DNA of 64,000 nt from Saccharothrix sp. ALI-22-I (GTDB lineage: Bacteria; Actinomycetota; Actinomycetes; Mycobacteriales; Pseudonocardiaceae): NCBI RefSeq assembly GCF_001984175.1, contig NZ_MTQP01000058.1:186001-250000 (forward strand), read 5' to 3'. Under the pieces are notes generated by a model, which worked only from the letters and a program-made list of their open reading frames with translations, had not been told where the DNA came from and searched no databases. This document shows positions 36,882 through 48,295 of the stretch, piece by piece (the first letter of the stretch is position 1; each line of letters opens with the position of its first letter). The position numbers were made by a program, and so were the translations under genes.

Positions 36882-36903
36882 CTGCTTACGTCCTGCTTAC
36901 GTC
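36882..36903. repeat. Perfect 11-bp tandem duplication
   Basis: CTGCTTACGTC occurs twice head to tail between the dmgO promoter and the OYE fragment. No function is apparent. Confidence 0.85.
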
Positions 36904-36981
36904 ACCCGATACCGGACCCATCGCCGAGCCGCGTTCGTGGCGAGGGTGTCTGCGAACCTATAGACGGGTGACGGCGTCCGT

Positions 36982-37209
36982 GTGACGCCTGAAGTGCTGG
37001 GGCCCAAGCAGACCGGTCGGGCCGACGCGGATCACTGGCTCGGGCTGGGTGCGGACCTCATCAGCTTCGGCCGCGCCTTCATCGCCAACCCCGACCTCGT
37101 CGAGCGACTGCGCAACGCGCTCCCGAGCGCGCCCGTCGAGGAGGCCACCTACTACCAGGGCGGTGACACGGGTTACCTGACCTACTCGACGTATCAGTAC
37201 ACGGCCTGA
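36982..37209 (+). pseudogene. C-terminal fragment of an Old-Yellow-Enzyme-type oxidoreductase
   Basis: The 75 codons match only the end of NADH:flavin oxidoreductases: ADLISFGRAFIANPDLVERL, followed by ATYYQGGDTGYLTYSTYQ, which corresponds to the C-terminal phosphate-binding and tail region. The TIM-barrel core that binds FMN and carries the catalytic residues is absent. There is no ribosome binding site. It is a relic, possibly of a gene once adjacent to the catabolic operon. Confidence 0.7.
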
Positions 37210-37212
37210 CCA

Positions 37213-37256
37213 CGCAGTGAGGGGTCTCCCGCACGCGCGGAAGACCCCTCACTGCG
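37213..37256. terminator. Strong bidirectional hairpin terminator
   Basis: A perfect 15-bp stem (CGCAGTGAGGGGTCT / AGACCCCTCACTGCG) with a 14-base loop is followed by TTTCTCC. It ends the minus-strand transporter operon, whose last stop is at 37276, and separates it from the OYE fragment. Confidence 0.9.
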
Positions 37257-37275
37257 TTTCTCCAAGACAGCCCAC

Positions 37276-38256
37276 TCAGGACTTGGGCAGCCAGGCCTTC
37301 ACCTTGTCGGGGTTGGCCTCGGCCCACTTCTTCGCGGCCGCGTCCGGGGTCATCTTGTCCTCGGCGATGTACTTCGCCACGACGTTCTGGTCGTCGTTGG
37401 TCCACTGGAAGTTCTTCACCAGTTGGAACGCCGGGCCGTTGGCGTCGGCGAACTTCTTGCTGACGATCTTGTCCAGGTCGTAGTCCGGGTAGTCGCAGGC
37501 GATCTTCTCCGGATCGGCGTCGCACCCGGCGGTGTAGGCCGGCAGCTTGACCTTGACCAGTTCGATCTCGGCGAACAGCCACTGCGGCGCGTAGAAGTAG
37601 CCGATGACGGGCGTGCGGTTCTTCTCCGCCTGTCGGAACGCCTGGATCAGCGCGGTCTCGCTGCCGCCGTAGACGACCTTGTAGTTCAGGTTGAGGTTCT
37701 TGACCAGGGACTCGTCGTTGGTGACGAACGACGGGTCACCGTCGAGGAGCTGGCCCTTGTCCCCGGACTCGGAGGTCTTGAACAGGTCGGCGTACTTGTT
37801 CAGGTTGTTCCAGTCGGTGATGTCGGGGTGCTCCGCGGCCAGCCACGGCGGCACGTACCAGCCGATCTGGCCGGTCACGCCGGTCGAGCCGGCCGACACC
37901 GCGGTCTTCTGCTCCTCGATGTACTTCGCCTTCAGGTCGTCGTGACCCCAGTTCTCCACCACCGCGTCGACCTCACCGGTGCCGAAGCCCTGCCAGGCCA
38001 CCTCTTCCTTCAGGTCCTTCTTGGTGACCTTGCAGCCCAGCTCCGTCTCCGCCACGTACGCCAACACCGCCGCGTTGGCCTCATAACCCACCCAGGGGTT
38101 GATGGCGATCTTGAACTCGCCGCAGTCCCCCGCGGTGCTCGCCGACGACGTGTCGCCGATCTTGGCCCCACCGCACGCGGACAGCGTCAACGCCGCCACG
38201 ACCGCGCTGATCCACACTTTTTGGCGAGCGGCGCGAACCCACTTGTGCCGTGTCAC
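37276..38256 (-). CDS. proX: Glycine betaine/proline-type ABC transporter substrate-binding lipoprotein
   Basis: This encodes 326 residues from GTG 38256 with GGAGG upstream. A lipoprotein signal (VVAALTLSAC) precedes an OpuAC-type domain beginning FKIAINPWVGYEANAAVLAY, with GTGEVDAVVENWGHDD and a Trp/Tyr-rich binding region (IGWYVPPWLAAEHPDI, then GYFYAPQWLFA) as expected for a quaternary-ammonium aromatic box. It is the extracytoplasmic receptor for the permease and ATPase genes upstream in the same operon. The substrate is taken as glycine betaine or choline from context. Confidence 0.92.
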   Translation of the reverse strand: MTRHKWVRAARQKVWISAVVAALTLSACGGAKIGDTSSASTAGDCGEFKIAINPWVGYEANAAVLAYVAETELGCKVTKKDLKEEVAWQGFGTGEVDAVVENWGHDDLKAKYIEEQKTAVSAGSTGVTGQIGWYVPPWLAAEHPDITDWNNLNKYADLFKTSESGDKGQLLDGDPSFVTNDESLVKNLNLNYKVVYGGSETALIQAFRQAEKNRTPVIGYFYAPQWLFAEIELVKVKLPAYTAGCDADPEKIACDYPDYDLDKIVSKKFADANGPAFQLVKNFQWTNDDQNVVAKYIAEDKMTPDAAAKKWAEANPDKVKAWLPKS

Positions 38257-38279
38257 TTGGCCTCCAACTCGTTCGAAAA

Positions 38280-40243
38280 TCACTGGGAACGCTTCGCCGC
38301 CGCCTGGGTGAGGCGGTCGAGCATCACGCCGAGCAGGACGATCGCGACACCGGCCGCGAGGCCCTTGCCGTACAGCTGTGCCTGGGAGAAGCCCGCCACG
38401 ACGTCGTAGCCCAGGGCGCCCGCACCCACGAGCCCGCCGACCACCACCATCGACAGCACGTAGATCAGCCCCTGGTTGGTGGCCAGGGTCAGGGCGCGCC
38501 GGGCCATCGGCAGCTGCACCTTGGTGATGAGCTGCCACGTGCTCGACCCGGCCGCCGTCGCCGCCTCGACCGTGGTGGCCGAGACCGCCCGGATGCCGTC
38601 GGCCACGACCTTGATCGCCACCGGCGCGGCGAACACGACCGCCGCGACGATCGCGGTGAACCGGCTCGCGCCGAACAACGCCAGGAACGGCACCAGGTAG
38701 ACGAACGCGGGCATCGTCTGGCCCGCGTCCAGACCGGGCCGCAACACCCGGTCCACCAACGTGCTGCGGCCCATCCACACGCCCACGACCACCCCGAGCA
38801 CCATCACGATCGCCGTGGCGACCAGCGTGGACGCCAGCGTCGCCATCGCGTCCGACCACAACCCCGTGCCGACCAGCAGCAGCAGGCACGCCGCCGACAC
38901 CAGAGCCGTGCGCACCGAGCCGATCAGCGCCGACACCGCCACCACCAGCGCCGCGAACAGCCACCACGGCGACTCGGTCAGCAGCATCTGCAACGGGTCG
39001 ATCAGCACGAGCGTGACGAAGTCCTTGACGCCGCCGGTGACCGACGACAGGTTCGTCTGCACCCAGTCCGTCACCGCCGCCGCGGCCTGCGCGATCGCCG
39101 GGCCCACCGACACGTCGGGCGGGAACTCCGCCGCCCAGAAGTAGGTGGTGGAGAACCAGACCGCGACCAGGGTCAGCACGCCGCCGACGAGCAGGACGAC
39201 CCGGCGCACCAGCGCGGAGGTGCGCCGGGTGTCCAGACGCGCGCGCTCCGCGCGTGCCCCGGCCACGGTGGTGACCCGGTCCAGGACGATGGCCATCACG
39301 ACGATCGCCAGACCCGCGTTGAACGCCGTGCCGACGTCCAAAGTCTGCAACGCCTTCACGACCGTCTTGCCCAGGCCCGGCGCGTCGATCAGCGCGGCGA
39401 TGGTGACCATCGCCAGCGCCGCCATGATGGTCTGGTTGATCCCCAGCACGATGGTCCGCTTGGCGGCCGGCAGCAGCACCTTGAACAGCGTCTGCTTCGT
39501 CGTCGCGCCAAGGGACTCGCTGGCCTCGACGGTGTCGTGCGGCGCGGAGCGGATGCCGTGCGCGGTGAACCGGATCGCCGGGGGAGCGGCGTAGATGAGG
39601 GTGGCGATCGTGGCGGAGGCCGGGCCGATGAGGAAGATCAGGGTCAACGGCGCCAGGTAGACGAACGTCGGCATGGTCTGCATGAAGTCCAGCACCGGCG
39701 TGATCAGCCGGTTGAACCGGTCCGACAGCCCGGCCCAGATGCCCAGCGGCAGGCTGAACAGCAGCGCGATCACCACCGCCGACAGGGTCAGCGCCAGCGT
39801 GTCCATGCTCTCCTGCCACAGCCCTTGCAGGCCCAGGAACGCGAAACCCGCAGCGGCCCCGAGTGCCACCCGCCAGTTGGCCACGGCGAACGAGACGTAA
39901 CCGACGATCGCGACCACGCCGAGCCAGCCGATCAGCGGCACCGGGCGCCCGAACGCCGGTTGCGCGATCACGGCCTGGACGAACGTCACGAACTCGTCGA
40001 CGACCAGCCGGATCTCGTTGAAGAAGTACAGGAACAGCGGGTTGGTGTTGCGACTGGCGCCCAGCGAGTCGTTCAACTCGTTGACGGCGTGGTGCAACGG
40101 GGTGAGCTGGGCCGCGCCGAGCGACAGCGTGTGCAGCCCGCGCAGCACCACCCACAGCACCAGGAACGCCGCCAGCGTCGCGATCAGCAGCACACCGCGG
40201 CTCGGCCGCCGCAGCAGGACGCGGGGGAGTGCGATGGCCGCCA

Positions 40244-40247
<4 letters not shown>
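38280..40247 (-). CDS. proW: ABC permease with two fused ProW-type membrane domains
   Basis: This encodes 655 residues. Two complete binding-protein-dependent permease domains sit in tandem. The first contains [20 protein letters not shown] and [20 protein letters not shown]; the second contains [20 protein letters not shown] and [20 protein letters not shown]. Each has the EAA-type loop that contacts the ATPase. The fusion could supply both transmembrane halves in one chain. GTG 40247 gives a four-base overlap with the ATPase stop; ATG 40244 is equally possible. It is preceded by the ATPase gene and followed by the binding protein gene. Confidence 0.92.
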
Positions 40248-41308
<1,061 letters not shown>

Positions 41309-41335
41309 GGTTCACCCTCTTCCGGTGTGCTTCCG

Positions 41336-41345
41336 TGTTGCGTAT
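41336..41345 (-). promoter_or_regulatory. Candidate IclR operator upstream of proV
   Basis: TGTTGCGTAT, identical to the core upstream of the Rieske ferredoxin gene (49140-49149), lies 28 bp before the proV start. Confidence 0.55.
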
Positions 41346-41502
41346 CGTGAACTGCGCTTCTTTAGATGGAACAGAATTGACTGCGCGAGTACCGAGCGTC
41401 AAGGGCACGCGTGTTTCGAACCGGTTAGCAATGCGCCGAACGGGTCTTCCGGACTGGGCCGAACCGGTCACCGACCAGCCCGGAACCGGTCACGGCAACC
41501 GG

Positions 41503-42294
41503 TCACGAGTGTTCCGGGAGGCCGTGCCAGCCCAGTCTTCGCGAGATGTGCCCGGCGGCCTCGACCACCTTCGCGGCCACGTCGGGGATGCGCCGGGCCG
41601 GGATGCGGAACGTCGGCCCGGACGCGCTGACCGACCCGACCACCTCGCCGCCCGGACCCACGATCGGCGCGGCGACAGCGGTCAGGCCGATCTCCAGCTC
41701 GTCCACCGCGACCGCGTACCCGTCCCGCGCGGCGGCCTGGACCTCGGCCTTCAGCGCGGCGACGTCGGTGGTGGTGCGGTCGGTGAAGCGGTGCAGCGGC
41801 TCGGCGGTCAGCTCGGCGAACCGCTGCTCGGACACGTGCGCCAACAGCGCCTTGCCGTTGGACGTGGCGTGCAGCGGCACGCGCTGGCCGACCCAGTTGT
41901 TCGGTCTGAGCGAGGTGTTGCCGGCGGCCTGGTCCAGGTAGAGCGCCTCGTGCCCGGACAGGACGGTGATGTTCACCGTCTCGCCCAGCTCCTCGGCCAG
42001 TCGCCGGATGATCGGTCGGCCCCGCTGCACGACGTCCAGGCGCGCCGTGGTGGCGCCGGCGAGCTGGAGCACCCCGATGCCCAACCGGTACTTGCCCCGG
42101 TCGGTGTTCTGCTCCACCAGTTCGTGCAGTTCGAGGGTGGTGACGAGGCGGAAGGCCGTGGACTTGTGCACGTCGAGTCTGGCCGCGATCTCGGTGACGC
42201 CGAGTTCGCCGTGCCGGGCGAGCAGGGAGAGCACCGTCAGAGCGCGGTCGACCGACTGGATCGTGCTGCTCGCACTCGGCTCGTCGTTGCCCAT
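41503..42294 (-). CDS. IclR-family regulator of the betaine locus (paralogue 1)
   Basis: This encodes 263 residues. The N-terminal winged helix-turn-helix reads VTEIAARLDVHKSTAFRLVT; the C-terminal effector domain has RVPLHATSNGKALLAH and YAVAVDELEIGLTAVAAPI. It is closely similar to the second IclR protein at 48296-49066, so the two are probably a recent duplication and may bind the same operator. The start ATG 42294 is six bases after the betA stop, so it is co-transcribed with choline dehydrogenase. A near-perfect palindrome covers its start. The effector is probably a locus metabolite, by context. Confidence 0.9.
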   Translation of the reverse strand: MGNDEPSASSTIQSVDRALTVLSLLARHGELGVTEIAARLDVHKSTAFRLVTTLELHELVEQNTDRGKYRLGIGVLQLAGATTARLDVVQRGRPIIRRLAEELGETVNITVLSGHEALYLDQAAGNTSLRPNNWVGQRVPLHATSNGKALLAHVSEQRFAELTAEPLHRFTDRTTTDVAALKAEVQAAARDGYAVAVDELEIGLTAVAAPIVGPGGEVVGSVSASGPTFRIPARRIPDVAAKVVEAAGHISRRLGWHGLPEHS

Positions 42295-42314
42295 AGCGCA
42301 CTAGTGTGCACTAT
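42293..42314. promoter_or_regulatory. Palindromic operator overlapping the IclR start codon
   Basis: Arms ATAGCGCAC and GTGCACTAT flank a 4-base spacer (TAGT), with 8 of 9 positions complementary. The site covers the betA stop and the iclR start. Its ATAGCGCA core also occurs, as ATAGCGCAACAG, just before purU. Confidence 0.6.
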
Positions 42315-43965
42315 CTGAACCTTGGGCGTGCCGGTAGAAAGGTGTCTCCGCAGGTGAGAGCGGTGTGTTCCCCAGGATCAGGTCGGCCGCCTTCTCCGCC
42401 ACCATCATCACCGGCGCGTAGATGTTGCCGTTGGTGACGTAGGGCAGCACCGAGGCGTCCACCGCCCGCAGGCCCTCGACGCCGTGCACCCGCATCGACG
42501 TCGGATCGACCACGGCCATCTCGTCCACGCCCATCTTCGCGGTGCACGACGGGTGGTAGGCCGTCTCGCCGTCGCGGGCCACCCAGTCCAGGATCTCCGC
42601 GTCGGTCCGGACGTCCGGACCCGGCGACAGCTCACCGCCGCTGAACTCCGCGAACGCCGGCTGGGCCAGGATCTCGCGCGCCACGCGGATCGCCTCGACC
42701 CACTCGCGCCGGTCCTGGTCGGTGGACAGGTAGTTGAACTTGAGCGCCGGGTGCCGCTTCGGATCGGCCGACTTGATCTTCACCGTGCCGCGGGCGTCGG
42801 AGTACATCGGTCCGATGTGGACCTGGTAGCCGTGCTCGGCGCCGACCGGCGTGCCGTCGTACCGGACCGCGATGGGCAGGAAGTGGAACATCAGATTCGG
42901 GTAGGCGACCTGGTCGTTACCCCGCACGAACCCGCCGGCCTCGAAGTGGTTCGTCGCCGCCGGTCCGCTCTTGTCGAGCAGCCACCGGAGCCCGATCCCC
43001 GGCCGGTTGTGCAGCTTCAGGGAGGGGTTGAACGAGACGGGCTGCGTGCAGGCGTGCTGGACGTAGACCTCCAGGTGGTCCTGGAGGTTCTCGCCGACGC
43101 CCGGCAGTTCGTGCACGACGTCGATGCCCAGCGGGCGCAGCTCGTCGGGGTTGCCGATGCCGGACAGCTGGAGCAGCTGCGGCGTGTTGATCGCGCCGCC
43201 GCTGAGGATGACCTCGCCCGAGTAGGTCTTGCGGGTTCCCCGGCCGGGCCGGCTGTACTCGACGCCGACGGCGCGCTTGCCCTCGAACAGCACGCGGTGC
43301 ACCAGGGAGAAGCACTGGACGGTCAGGTTGGGGCGGTTCTTGACCGGGTGCAGGTAGGCACGCGCGGCCGACCACCGCCGGCCGTTGCGGATGTTGCGGT
43401 CGAACCGGGCGAAGCCCTCCTGCCGGTAGCCGTTGACGTCCTGGGTGAGCGGGTGCCCGGCCTGCTGGACGGCTTCGAAGAACGCCTGGAACAGCGGGTT
43501 CGTCGCCGGGCCTCGTTCGAGCGTGAGCGGGCCGCTGTCACCGCGCCACTCGTCGCCGCCGGCCAGGCAGTTCTCCATCCGCTTGAAGTAGGGCAGGCAG
43601 TGCGCGTAGTCCCAAGTGGACATACCGGGGTCGGCGGCCCAGCGCTGGTAGTCCATCGGGTTGCCGCGCTGGAAGATCATCCCGTTGATCGAACTGGAGC
43701 CGCCCAGCACCTTGCCGCGGCCCTGTGTGATGCGGCGGCCGTTCATGAACGGCTCGGGTTCGGAGACGTACTTCCAGTCGTAGAAACGGTTGCCGATGAC
43801 CATGGTCAGCGCGGCGGGCATGTGGATGAACACGTCCCAGATCCAGTCCGGACGGCCCGCTTCGAGCACCAGCACCTTGACGGACGGGTCCGCGGACAGC
43901 CGGTTGGCCAGCGAGCAGCCCGCCGACCCGCCCCCGACGATGATGTAGTCGTATCGCTGGTCCAT
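42301..43965 (-). CDS. betA: Choline dehydrogenase (GMC oxidoreductase)
   Basis: This encodes 554 residues from ATG 43965, with GGAGG about eight bases upstream. FAD-binding [20 protein letters not shown] opens the chain. GMC signatures follow: [17 protein letters not shown] and [20 protein letters not shown]. The active-site His region is [11 protein letters not shown], and the end is [20 protein letters not shown]. It oxidises choline to betaine aldehyde and feeds the aldehyde to BetB. It is divergent from purU, sharing a promoter region with three copies of the TGTTGC-type motif, and is followed by iclR. Confidence 0.93.
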   Translation of the reverse strand: MDQRYDYIIVGGGSAGCSLANRLSADPSVKVLVLEAGRPDWIWDVFIHMPAALTMVIGNRFYDWKYVSEPEPFMNGRRITQGRGKVLGGSSSINGMIFQRGNPMDYQRWAADPGMSTWDYAHCLPYFKRMENCLAGGDEWRGDSGPLTLERGPATNPLFQAFFEAVQQAGHPLTQDVNGYRQEGFARFDRNIRNGRRWSAARAYLHPVKNRPNLTVQCFSLVHRVLFEGKRAVGVEYSRPGRGTRKTYSGEVILSGGAINTPQLLQLSGIGNPDELRPLGIDVVHELPGVGENLQDHLEVYVQHACTQPVSFNPSLKLHNRPGIGLRWLLDKSGPAATNHFEAGGFVRGNDQVAYPNLMFHFLPIAVRYDGTPVGAEHGYQVHIGPMYSDARGTVKIKSADPKRHPALKFNYLSTDQDRREWVEAIRVAREILAQPAFAEFSGGELSPGPDVRTDAEILDWVARDGETAYHPSCTAKMGVDEMAVVDPTSMRVHGVEGLRAVDASVLPYVTNGNIYAPVMMVAEKAADLILGNTPLSPAETPFYRHAQGSDSAH

Positions 43966-43985
43966 GCAGCGGTCCTCCCGAGCGG

Positions 43986-43996
43986 TTGTTGCGCAA
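43986..43996 (-). promoter_or_regulatory. Candidate IclR operator upstream of betA
   Basis: TTGTTGCGCAA sits 21 bp before the betA start and contains the 8-bp palindrome TTGCGCAA. On the minus strand, TGTTG and CAACA occur as an inverted repeat with a 9-base spacer across this site. Confidence 0.55.
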
Positions 43997-44088
43997 GGAT
44001 CAACACGTCTCGTATCGCGAACCAGGTGAAGGCTAGCTGCGGGCCTGCTCGGCCTCAAGGGTTGACGGTGTGATGCGCGCGGGTCAGA

Positions 44089-44128
44089 CTGTTGCACATC
44101 GCGACCAGTGTGCCGGATAGCGCAACAG
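44089..44128 (+). promoter_or_regulatory. Two candidate IclR sites upstream of purU
   Basis: CTGTTGCACAT (44089-44099) and the inverted ATAGCGCAACAG (44117-44128) bracket the likely purU promoter. The second ends 10 bp before the ATG, so bound protein would block initiation. Confidence 0.55.
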
Positions 44129-44138
44129 CGGAGGTCGT

Positions 44139-44996
44139 ATGCCGAACACCGACTTCGTGCTCACACTGACCTGCCCCGACCAGCTGGGCATCGTGCACGG
44201 CGTCTCCGGGTTCCTGGTCGAGCACGGCTGCGACATCGTCGACAGCAGGCAGTTCGACTCGCGCCTGAGCGAGCGCTTCTACATGCGCGTGCACTTCGCC
44301 GTGCGCCGGGAGCCGGTCACGTTCGACGAGCTGCGGCAGTCGTTCGCGAAGGTCGCCGCCGCCTACGACATGGACTGGCGGATGCACGACATCGAGACCC
44401 GGCCCAAGGTGCTGCTGATGGTGTCGAAATCCGGCCACTGCCTCAACGACCTGCTCTACCGGTGGCAGACCGGCCAGCTGAAGATCGACATCCCGCTGAT
44501 CGTGTCCAACCACCCCGACTTCGAGCCGCTGGCCCGCTCCTACGGCATCCCGTTCGCGCACATCCCGGTGACCAAGGACACCAAGCCCGCCGCCGAGGCG
44601 CGGCTGCTGGACCTGGTCGCCGAGCACGACGTCGAACTGGTCGTGCTGGCCCGCTACATGCAGGTGCTCTCCGACCAGCTGTGCCAGAAGCTGGACGGCC
44701 GGGTGATCAACATCCACCACTCGTTCCTGCCCAGCTTCAAGGGCGCCAAGCCCTACGCGCAGGCGTTCGACCGGGGCGTGAAGGTGGTCGGCGCGACCGC
44801 CCACTACGTGACGCCCGACCTGGACGAGGGACCGATCATCGAACAGGAGGTCATCCGGGTCGACCACTCCCTCGGCCCCGACGATCTGGCCGTGATCGGC
44901 CGCGACGCGGAGTGCATGGCACTGTCGCGTGCGGTCCAATGGCACGTGGAGCGCCGGGTGCTGCTGGACGGCCACCGAACCGTCGTCTTCCGCTAG
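44139..44996 (+). CDS. purU: Formyltetrahydrofolate deformylase
   Basis: This encodes 285 residues. An N-terminal ACT domain ([20 protein letters not shown]) is followed by a formyltransferase-like catalytic domain with [28 protein letters not shown], and [17 protein letters not shown], giving the Asn/His/Asp-type active site of PurU. It hydrolyses 10-formyl-THF to formate and THF. In this locus it would recycle THF loaded by dimethylglycine oxidase and sarcosine oxidase. The start ATG 44139 has GGAGG upstream. It leads a unit running to the MBL hydrolase at 48271. Confidence 0.93.
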   Translation: MPNTDFVLTLTCPDQLGIVHGVSGFLVEHGCDIVDSRQFDSRLSERFYMRVHFAVRREPVTFDELRQSFAKVAAAYDMDWRMHDIETRPKVLLMVSKSGHCLNDLLYRWQTGQLKIDIPLIVSNHPDFEPLARSYGIPFAHIPVTKDTKPAAEARLLDLVAEHDVELVVLARYMQVLSDQLCQKLDGRVINIHHSFLPSFKGAKPYAQAFDRGVKVVGATAHYVTPDLDEGPIIEQEVIRVDHSLGPDDLAVIGRDAECMALSRAVQWHVERRVLLDGHRTVVFR

Positions 44997-45099
44997 ACGG
45001 GGTTCTTCCGGCCAGCGAGGTCGCGAACGATCGACTTCCCAGGCGACCTCGCCCGCCGTCTGCGGAGCAGCGGCAATCAAACACAGAAGGGGTCAGCCA

Positions 45100-46578
45100 A
45101 TGCCGAACCTGTTCGTCGCCGGTCGCTGGACGAGCGGCACCGGGGGGCGTCAGCGCGAGGTGGTCAACCCGTTCGACCAAGCGGTGATCGCGAAGGTCGA
45201 CGAGGCGACCGCCGAGGACGCGCGCGAGGCCGTGCTGGCCGCGCGCCGGGCGTTCGACACCGGCGAATGGCCGCGCTGGACCCCCGCGCAACGCGCCGGG
45301 CTGCTGCGCCGCGTCGCCGACCTGCTCGTGCGCAACAAGGCCGACCTCGCCCGCTGGGAGACGCTCGACACCGGGAAGACCCTGGTGGAGAGCGAGATCG
45401 ACGTGGACGACGTGGTGTCGGTGTTCCGCTACTACGCCGACCTGGCCGAAGCCGACCACACCCGCCGCGTCGAGGTGTCGAACCCGAACGTGGTGAGCGA
45501 GGTCGTGCACGAGCCGGTCGGCGTGTGCGTGCTGATCACCCCGTGGAACTACCCGCTGCTCCAGGCGTCGTGGAAGATCGCGCCCGCGCTGGCCGCCGGC
45601 AACACGATCGTGGTGAAGCCGAGCGAGGTCACGCCGCTGACCACGGTGAAGCTGGTCGAGCTGATCGAACAGGCGGGCGTGCCCGACGGCGTGGTCAACC
45701 TGGTCCTCGGCGCCGGTCCCGAGGTCGGCCCGGCGCTCACCGCCGCGCCGGAGGTGGACCTGGTGTCGTTCACCGGAGGGCTGCGGACCGGCCAGTCGAT
45801 CATGCGTGCGGCGGCGGACACGGTGAAGAAGATCGCGCTGGAACTGGGCGGCAAGAACCCCAACATCGTCTTCCCCGACGCCGACTTCGAGGCGGCCGTC
45901 GACCACGCCCTGACCGCCGTGTTCCTGCACGCGGGACAGGTGTGCTCGGCCGGTACCCGGCTCATCGTGCACGAGAGCCTGCACGACGAGTTCGTCGCCG
46001 AACTCGTCCGCCGCGCGCAGCACATCCGCCTGGGCAACGGCCTGGACCCGGACAGCCGCAGCGGCCCGCTGGTCTCCGCCGAGCACCGCGCCAAGGTCGA
46101 GCGGCACGTGGCGCAGGGCGTGGCGGAAGGTGCGACACTGCTCACCGGCGGTAAGCGGCCGGACGACCCGCAGTTGCAGGCGGGGTTCTTCTACCTGCCC
46201 ACGATCTTCGGCGACTGCGACCGGTCGATGGCCATCGTCCAGGACGAGACGTTCGGCCCGATCCTCACCGTCGAGCGGTTCACCACCGAGGACGAGGCCG
46301 TCGCGCTGGGCAACGACACCGACTACGGCCTGGCCGGCGCCGTGTGGTCGGCCGACCGCGACCGCGCGCGACGAGTTGCCCGCCGGCTGCGGCACGGTAC
46401 CGTGTGGATCAACGACTTCGGGCCGTACCTCCCGCAGGCCGAGTGGGGCGGCTTCAAGCGCTCGGGCATCGGCCGCGAACTCGGTCCCACCGGCCTCGCG
46501 GAGTACCAGGAGGCCAAGCACGTGTACGAGAACACCGATCCCCGTCCGGAGCACTGGTTCGCTGAGGAGCCATCATGA
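45100..46578 (+). CDS. betB: Betaine aldehyde dehydrogenase
   Basis: This encodes 492 residues from ATG 45100, with AGAAGGGG upstream. It has the ALDH signatures [20 protein letters not shown], the catalytic Glu in [11 protein letters not shown] and the nucleophilic Cys in [11 protein letters not shown]-terminal [15 protein letters not shown] is typical of betaine-aldehyde and related enzymes. One change is notable: the usual FTGS motif is FTGGLRTGQ here. It produces glycine betaine from the BetA product. It lies 103 bp after purU and overlaps mscR by four bases. Confidence 0.9.
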   Translation: MPNLFVAGRWTSGTGGRQREVVNPFDQAVIAKVDEATAEDAREAVLAARRAFDTGEWPRWTPAQRAGLLRRVADLLVRNKADLARWETLDTGKTLVESEIDVDDVVSVFRYYADLAEADHTRRVEVSNPNVVSEVVHEPVGVCVLITPWNYPLLQASWKIAPALAAGNTIVVKPSEVTPLTTVKLVELIEQAGVPDGVVNLVLGAGPEVGPALTAAPEVDLVSFTGGLRTGQSIMRAAADTVKKIALELGGKNPNIVFPDADFEAAVDHALTAVFLHAGQVCSAGTRLIVHESLHDEFVAELVRRAQHIRLGNGLDPDSRSGPLVSAEHRAKVERHVAQGVAEGATLLTGGKRPDDPQLQAGFFYLPTIFGDCDRSMAIVQDETFGPILTVERFTTEDEAVALGNDTDYGLAGAVWSADRDRARRVARRLRHGTVWINDFGPYLPQAEWGGFKRSGIGRELGPTGLAEYQEAKHVYENTDPRPEHWFAEEPS

Positions 46579-47660
46579 GCCACGAGGTACGTGCGGTCGT
46601 CGCCCTGTCCAAGGGGGCGCCGGTGTCGGTGGAGACGATCATCGTGCCCGACCCCGGTCCAGGTGAGGCGCTGGTCCGCGTCAAGACCTGCGGTGTCTGC
46701 CACACCGACCTGCACTACAGAGAGGGCGGGATCAACGACGCGTTCCCGTTCCTGCTCGGCCACGAGGCGGCCGGGACGGTGGAGTCGGTCGGCGAGGGCG
46801 TCACCGATCTCGCGCCCGGTGACTTCGTGGTGCTCAACTGGCGCGCGGTGTGCGGGACGTGCCGGGCGTGCCTGCGCGGCCGGCCCCAGTACTGCTTCGC
46901 CACCCACAACGCGACCCAGCCCATGACGCTGACCGACGGCACGCCGCTGTCGCCCGCGCTGGGCATCGGGGCGTTCGCGGAGAAGACGCTGGTGGCGGCG
47001 GGGCAGTGCACCAAGGTGGACCCGTCGGCGTCACCGGCGGCCGTGGGGCTGCTCGGGTGCGGCGTCATGGCCGGGCTGGGCGCGGCGCTCAACACGGGTG
47101 CGGTGACCAGGGGCGACTCGGTGGCCGTGATCGGGTGCGGCGGCGTGGGCGACGCGGCCATCGCCGGGGCCCGGTTGGCGGGCGCGGCCAAGATCATCGC
47201 GGTGGACGTGGATGATCGGAAACTGGCCTGGGCCAAGGACTTCGGCGCCACGCACACGATCAACTCGACCGGGGTGGACGCGGTCGAGGCCATCCGGGAG
47301 GTGACCGGCGGGTTCGGTGCGGACGTGGTGATCGACGCGGTCGGGCGGCCGGAGACGTGGAAGACCGCTTTCTACGCCCGTGACCTGGCGGGCACCGTGG
47401 TGCTGGTCGGCGTGCCGACGCCGGACATGAAGCTGGAGATGCCGCTGATCGACCTGTTCTCGCGCGGTGGCTCGCTGAAGTCGTCCTGGTACGGCGACTG
47501 CCTGCCGTCGCGGGACTTCCCGATGCTGGTGGACCTCTACCTGCAGGGGCGGCTGGACCTGGACGCGTTCGTGTCCGAGACGATCGCGTTGGACGGCGTG
47601 GAGAAGGCGTTCGAGCGGATGCACCACGGTGACGTGCTGCGGTCGGTGGTGGTGCTGTGA
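46575..47660 (+). CDS. mscR: S-(hydroxymethyl)mycothiol dehydrogenase (mycothiol-dependent formaldehyde dehydrogenase)
   Basis: This encodes 361 residues, the standard MscR length. It is a zinc-dependent class III alcohol dehydrogenase: catalytic zinc site in [14 protein letters not shown] and [15 protein letters not shown], structural zinc cysteines in [15 protein letters not shown], and the NAD-binding [13 protein letters not shown]. With mycothiol it oxidises formaldehyde to the S-formyl adduct. In this locus it would deal with formaldehyde released by the Rieske demethylase. The start overlaps the betB stop (ATGA), and its own stop overlaps the MBL gene. Confidence 0.93.
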   Translation: MSHEVRAVVALSKGAPVSVETIIVPDPGPGEALVRVKTCGVCHTDLHYREGGINDAFPFLLGHEAAGTVESVGEGVTDLAPGDFVVLNWRAVCGTCRACLRGRPQYCFATHNATQPMTLTDGTPLSPALGIGAFAEKTLVAAGQCTKVDPSASPAAVGLLGCGVMAGLGAALNTGAVTRGDSVAVIGCGGVGDAAIAGARLAGAAKIIAVDVDDRKLAWAKDFGATHTINSTGVDAVEAIREVTGGFGADVVIDAVGRPETWKTAFYARDLAGTVVLVGVPTPDMKLEMPLIDLFSRGGSLKSSWYGDCLPSRDFPMLVDLYLQGRLDLDAFVSETIALDGVEKAFERMHHGDVLRSVVVL

Positions 47661-48271
47661 GCAGCGTTGGTGGTGCGATCGGCAGGGTCGTGACGTCCGG
47701 GACGTTCAGCCTCGACGGCGGGACGTGGGACGTGGACAACAACGTGTGGCTCGTCGGTGACGAGCGCGAGGTCGTGGTGATCGACGCGGCGCACGACGCG
47801 TTGGCGATCGTGCGGGGGATCGGTGACCGGAGCGTCACCGCGATCGTGTGCACCCACGCGCACGACGACCACATCGGCGCGGCGCGGGAACTGGCCAAGG
47901 CCACCGGCGCGCCCGTGCTGCTGCACCCGGACGACGAGGTGCTGTGGCGCCGCGTGCACCCGTCGTGGCCGTTCGAGCCGTTGAGCGACGGCCAGGTGCT
48001 CACCGTCGGTGGAGTGGACCTGCACGTGCTGCACACACCGGGCCACTCACCCGGCGCGGTGTGCCTCTACGCGCCGTCGCTGGAAGCGGTGTTCACCGGC
48101 GACACGCTGTTCCAGGGCGGACCGGGTGCGACCGGGCGGTCGTTCAGCGACCACCCGACGATCATCAAGTCCATTGCGGAACGCCTGATGACCCTCCCAC
48201 CGGAGACCGCGGTCCACACGGGCCACGGCGACTCGACCACGATCGGCGCGGAGGCCGGGAACATCGCCTAG
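47657..48271 (+). CDS. MBL-fold hydrolase, probable S-formylmycothiol hydrolase
   Basis: This encodes 204 residues from GTG 47657, overlapping mscR by four bases (GTGA). It has the binuclear-metal motifs of the glyoxalase II class: [29 protein letters not shown] and HTGHGDST. Its fixed position behind mscR in actinomycetes suggests it hydrolyses the thioester made by MscR, giving formate and mycothiol, but that is inference from context. Alternatively it is a general glyoxalase II-like enzyme. Confidence 0.85.
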   Translation: MSSVGGAIGRVVTSGTFSLDGGTWDVDNNVWLVGDEREVVVIDAAHDALAIVRGIGDRSVTAIVCTHAHDDHIGAARELAKATGAPVLLHPDDEVLWRRVHPSWPFEPLSDGQVLTVGGVDLHVLHTPGHSPGAVCLYAPSLEAVFTGDTLFQGGPGATGRSFSDHPTIIKSIAERLMTLPPETAVHTGHGDSTTIGAEAGNIA

Positions 48272-48295
48272 CCGCTCTCCTGGCCAACCGCCTGG

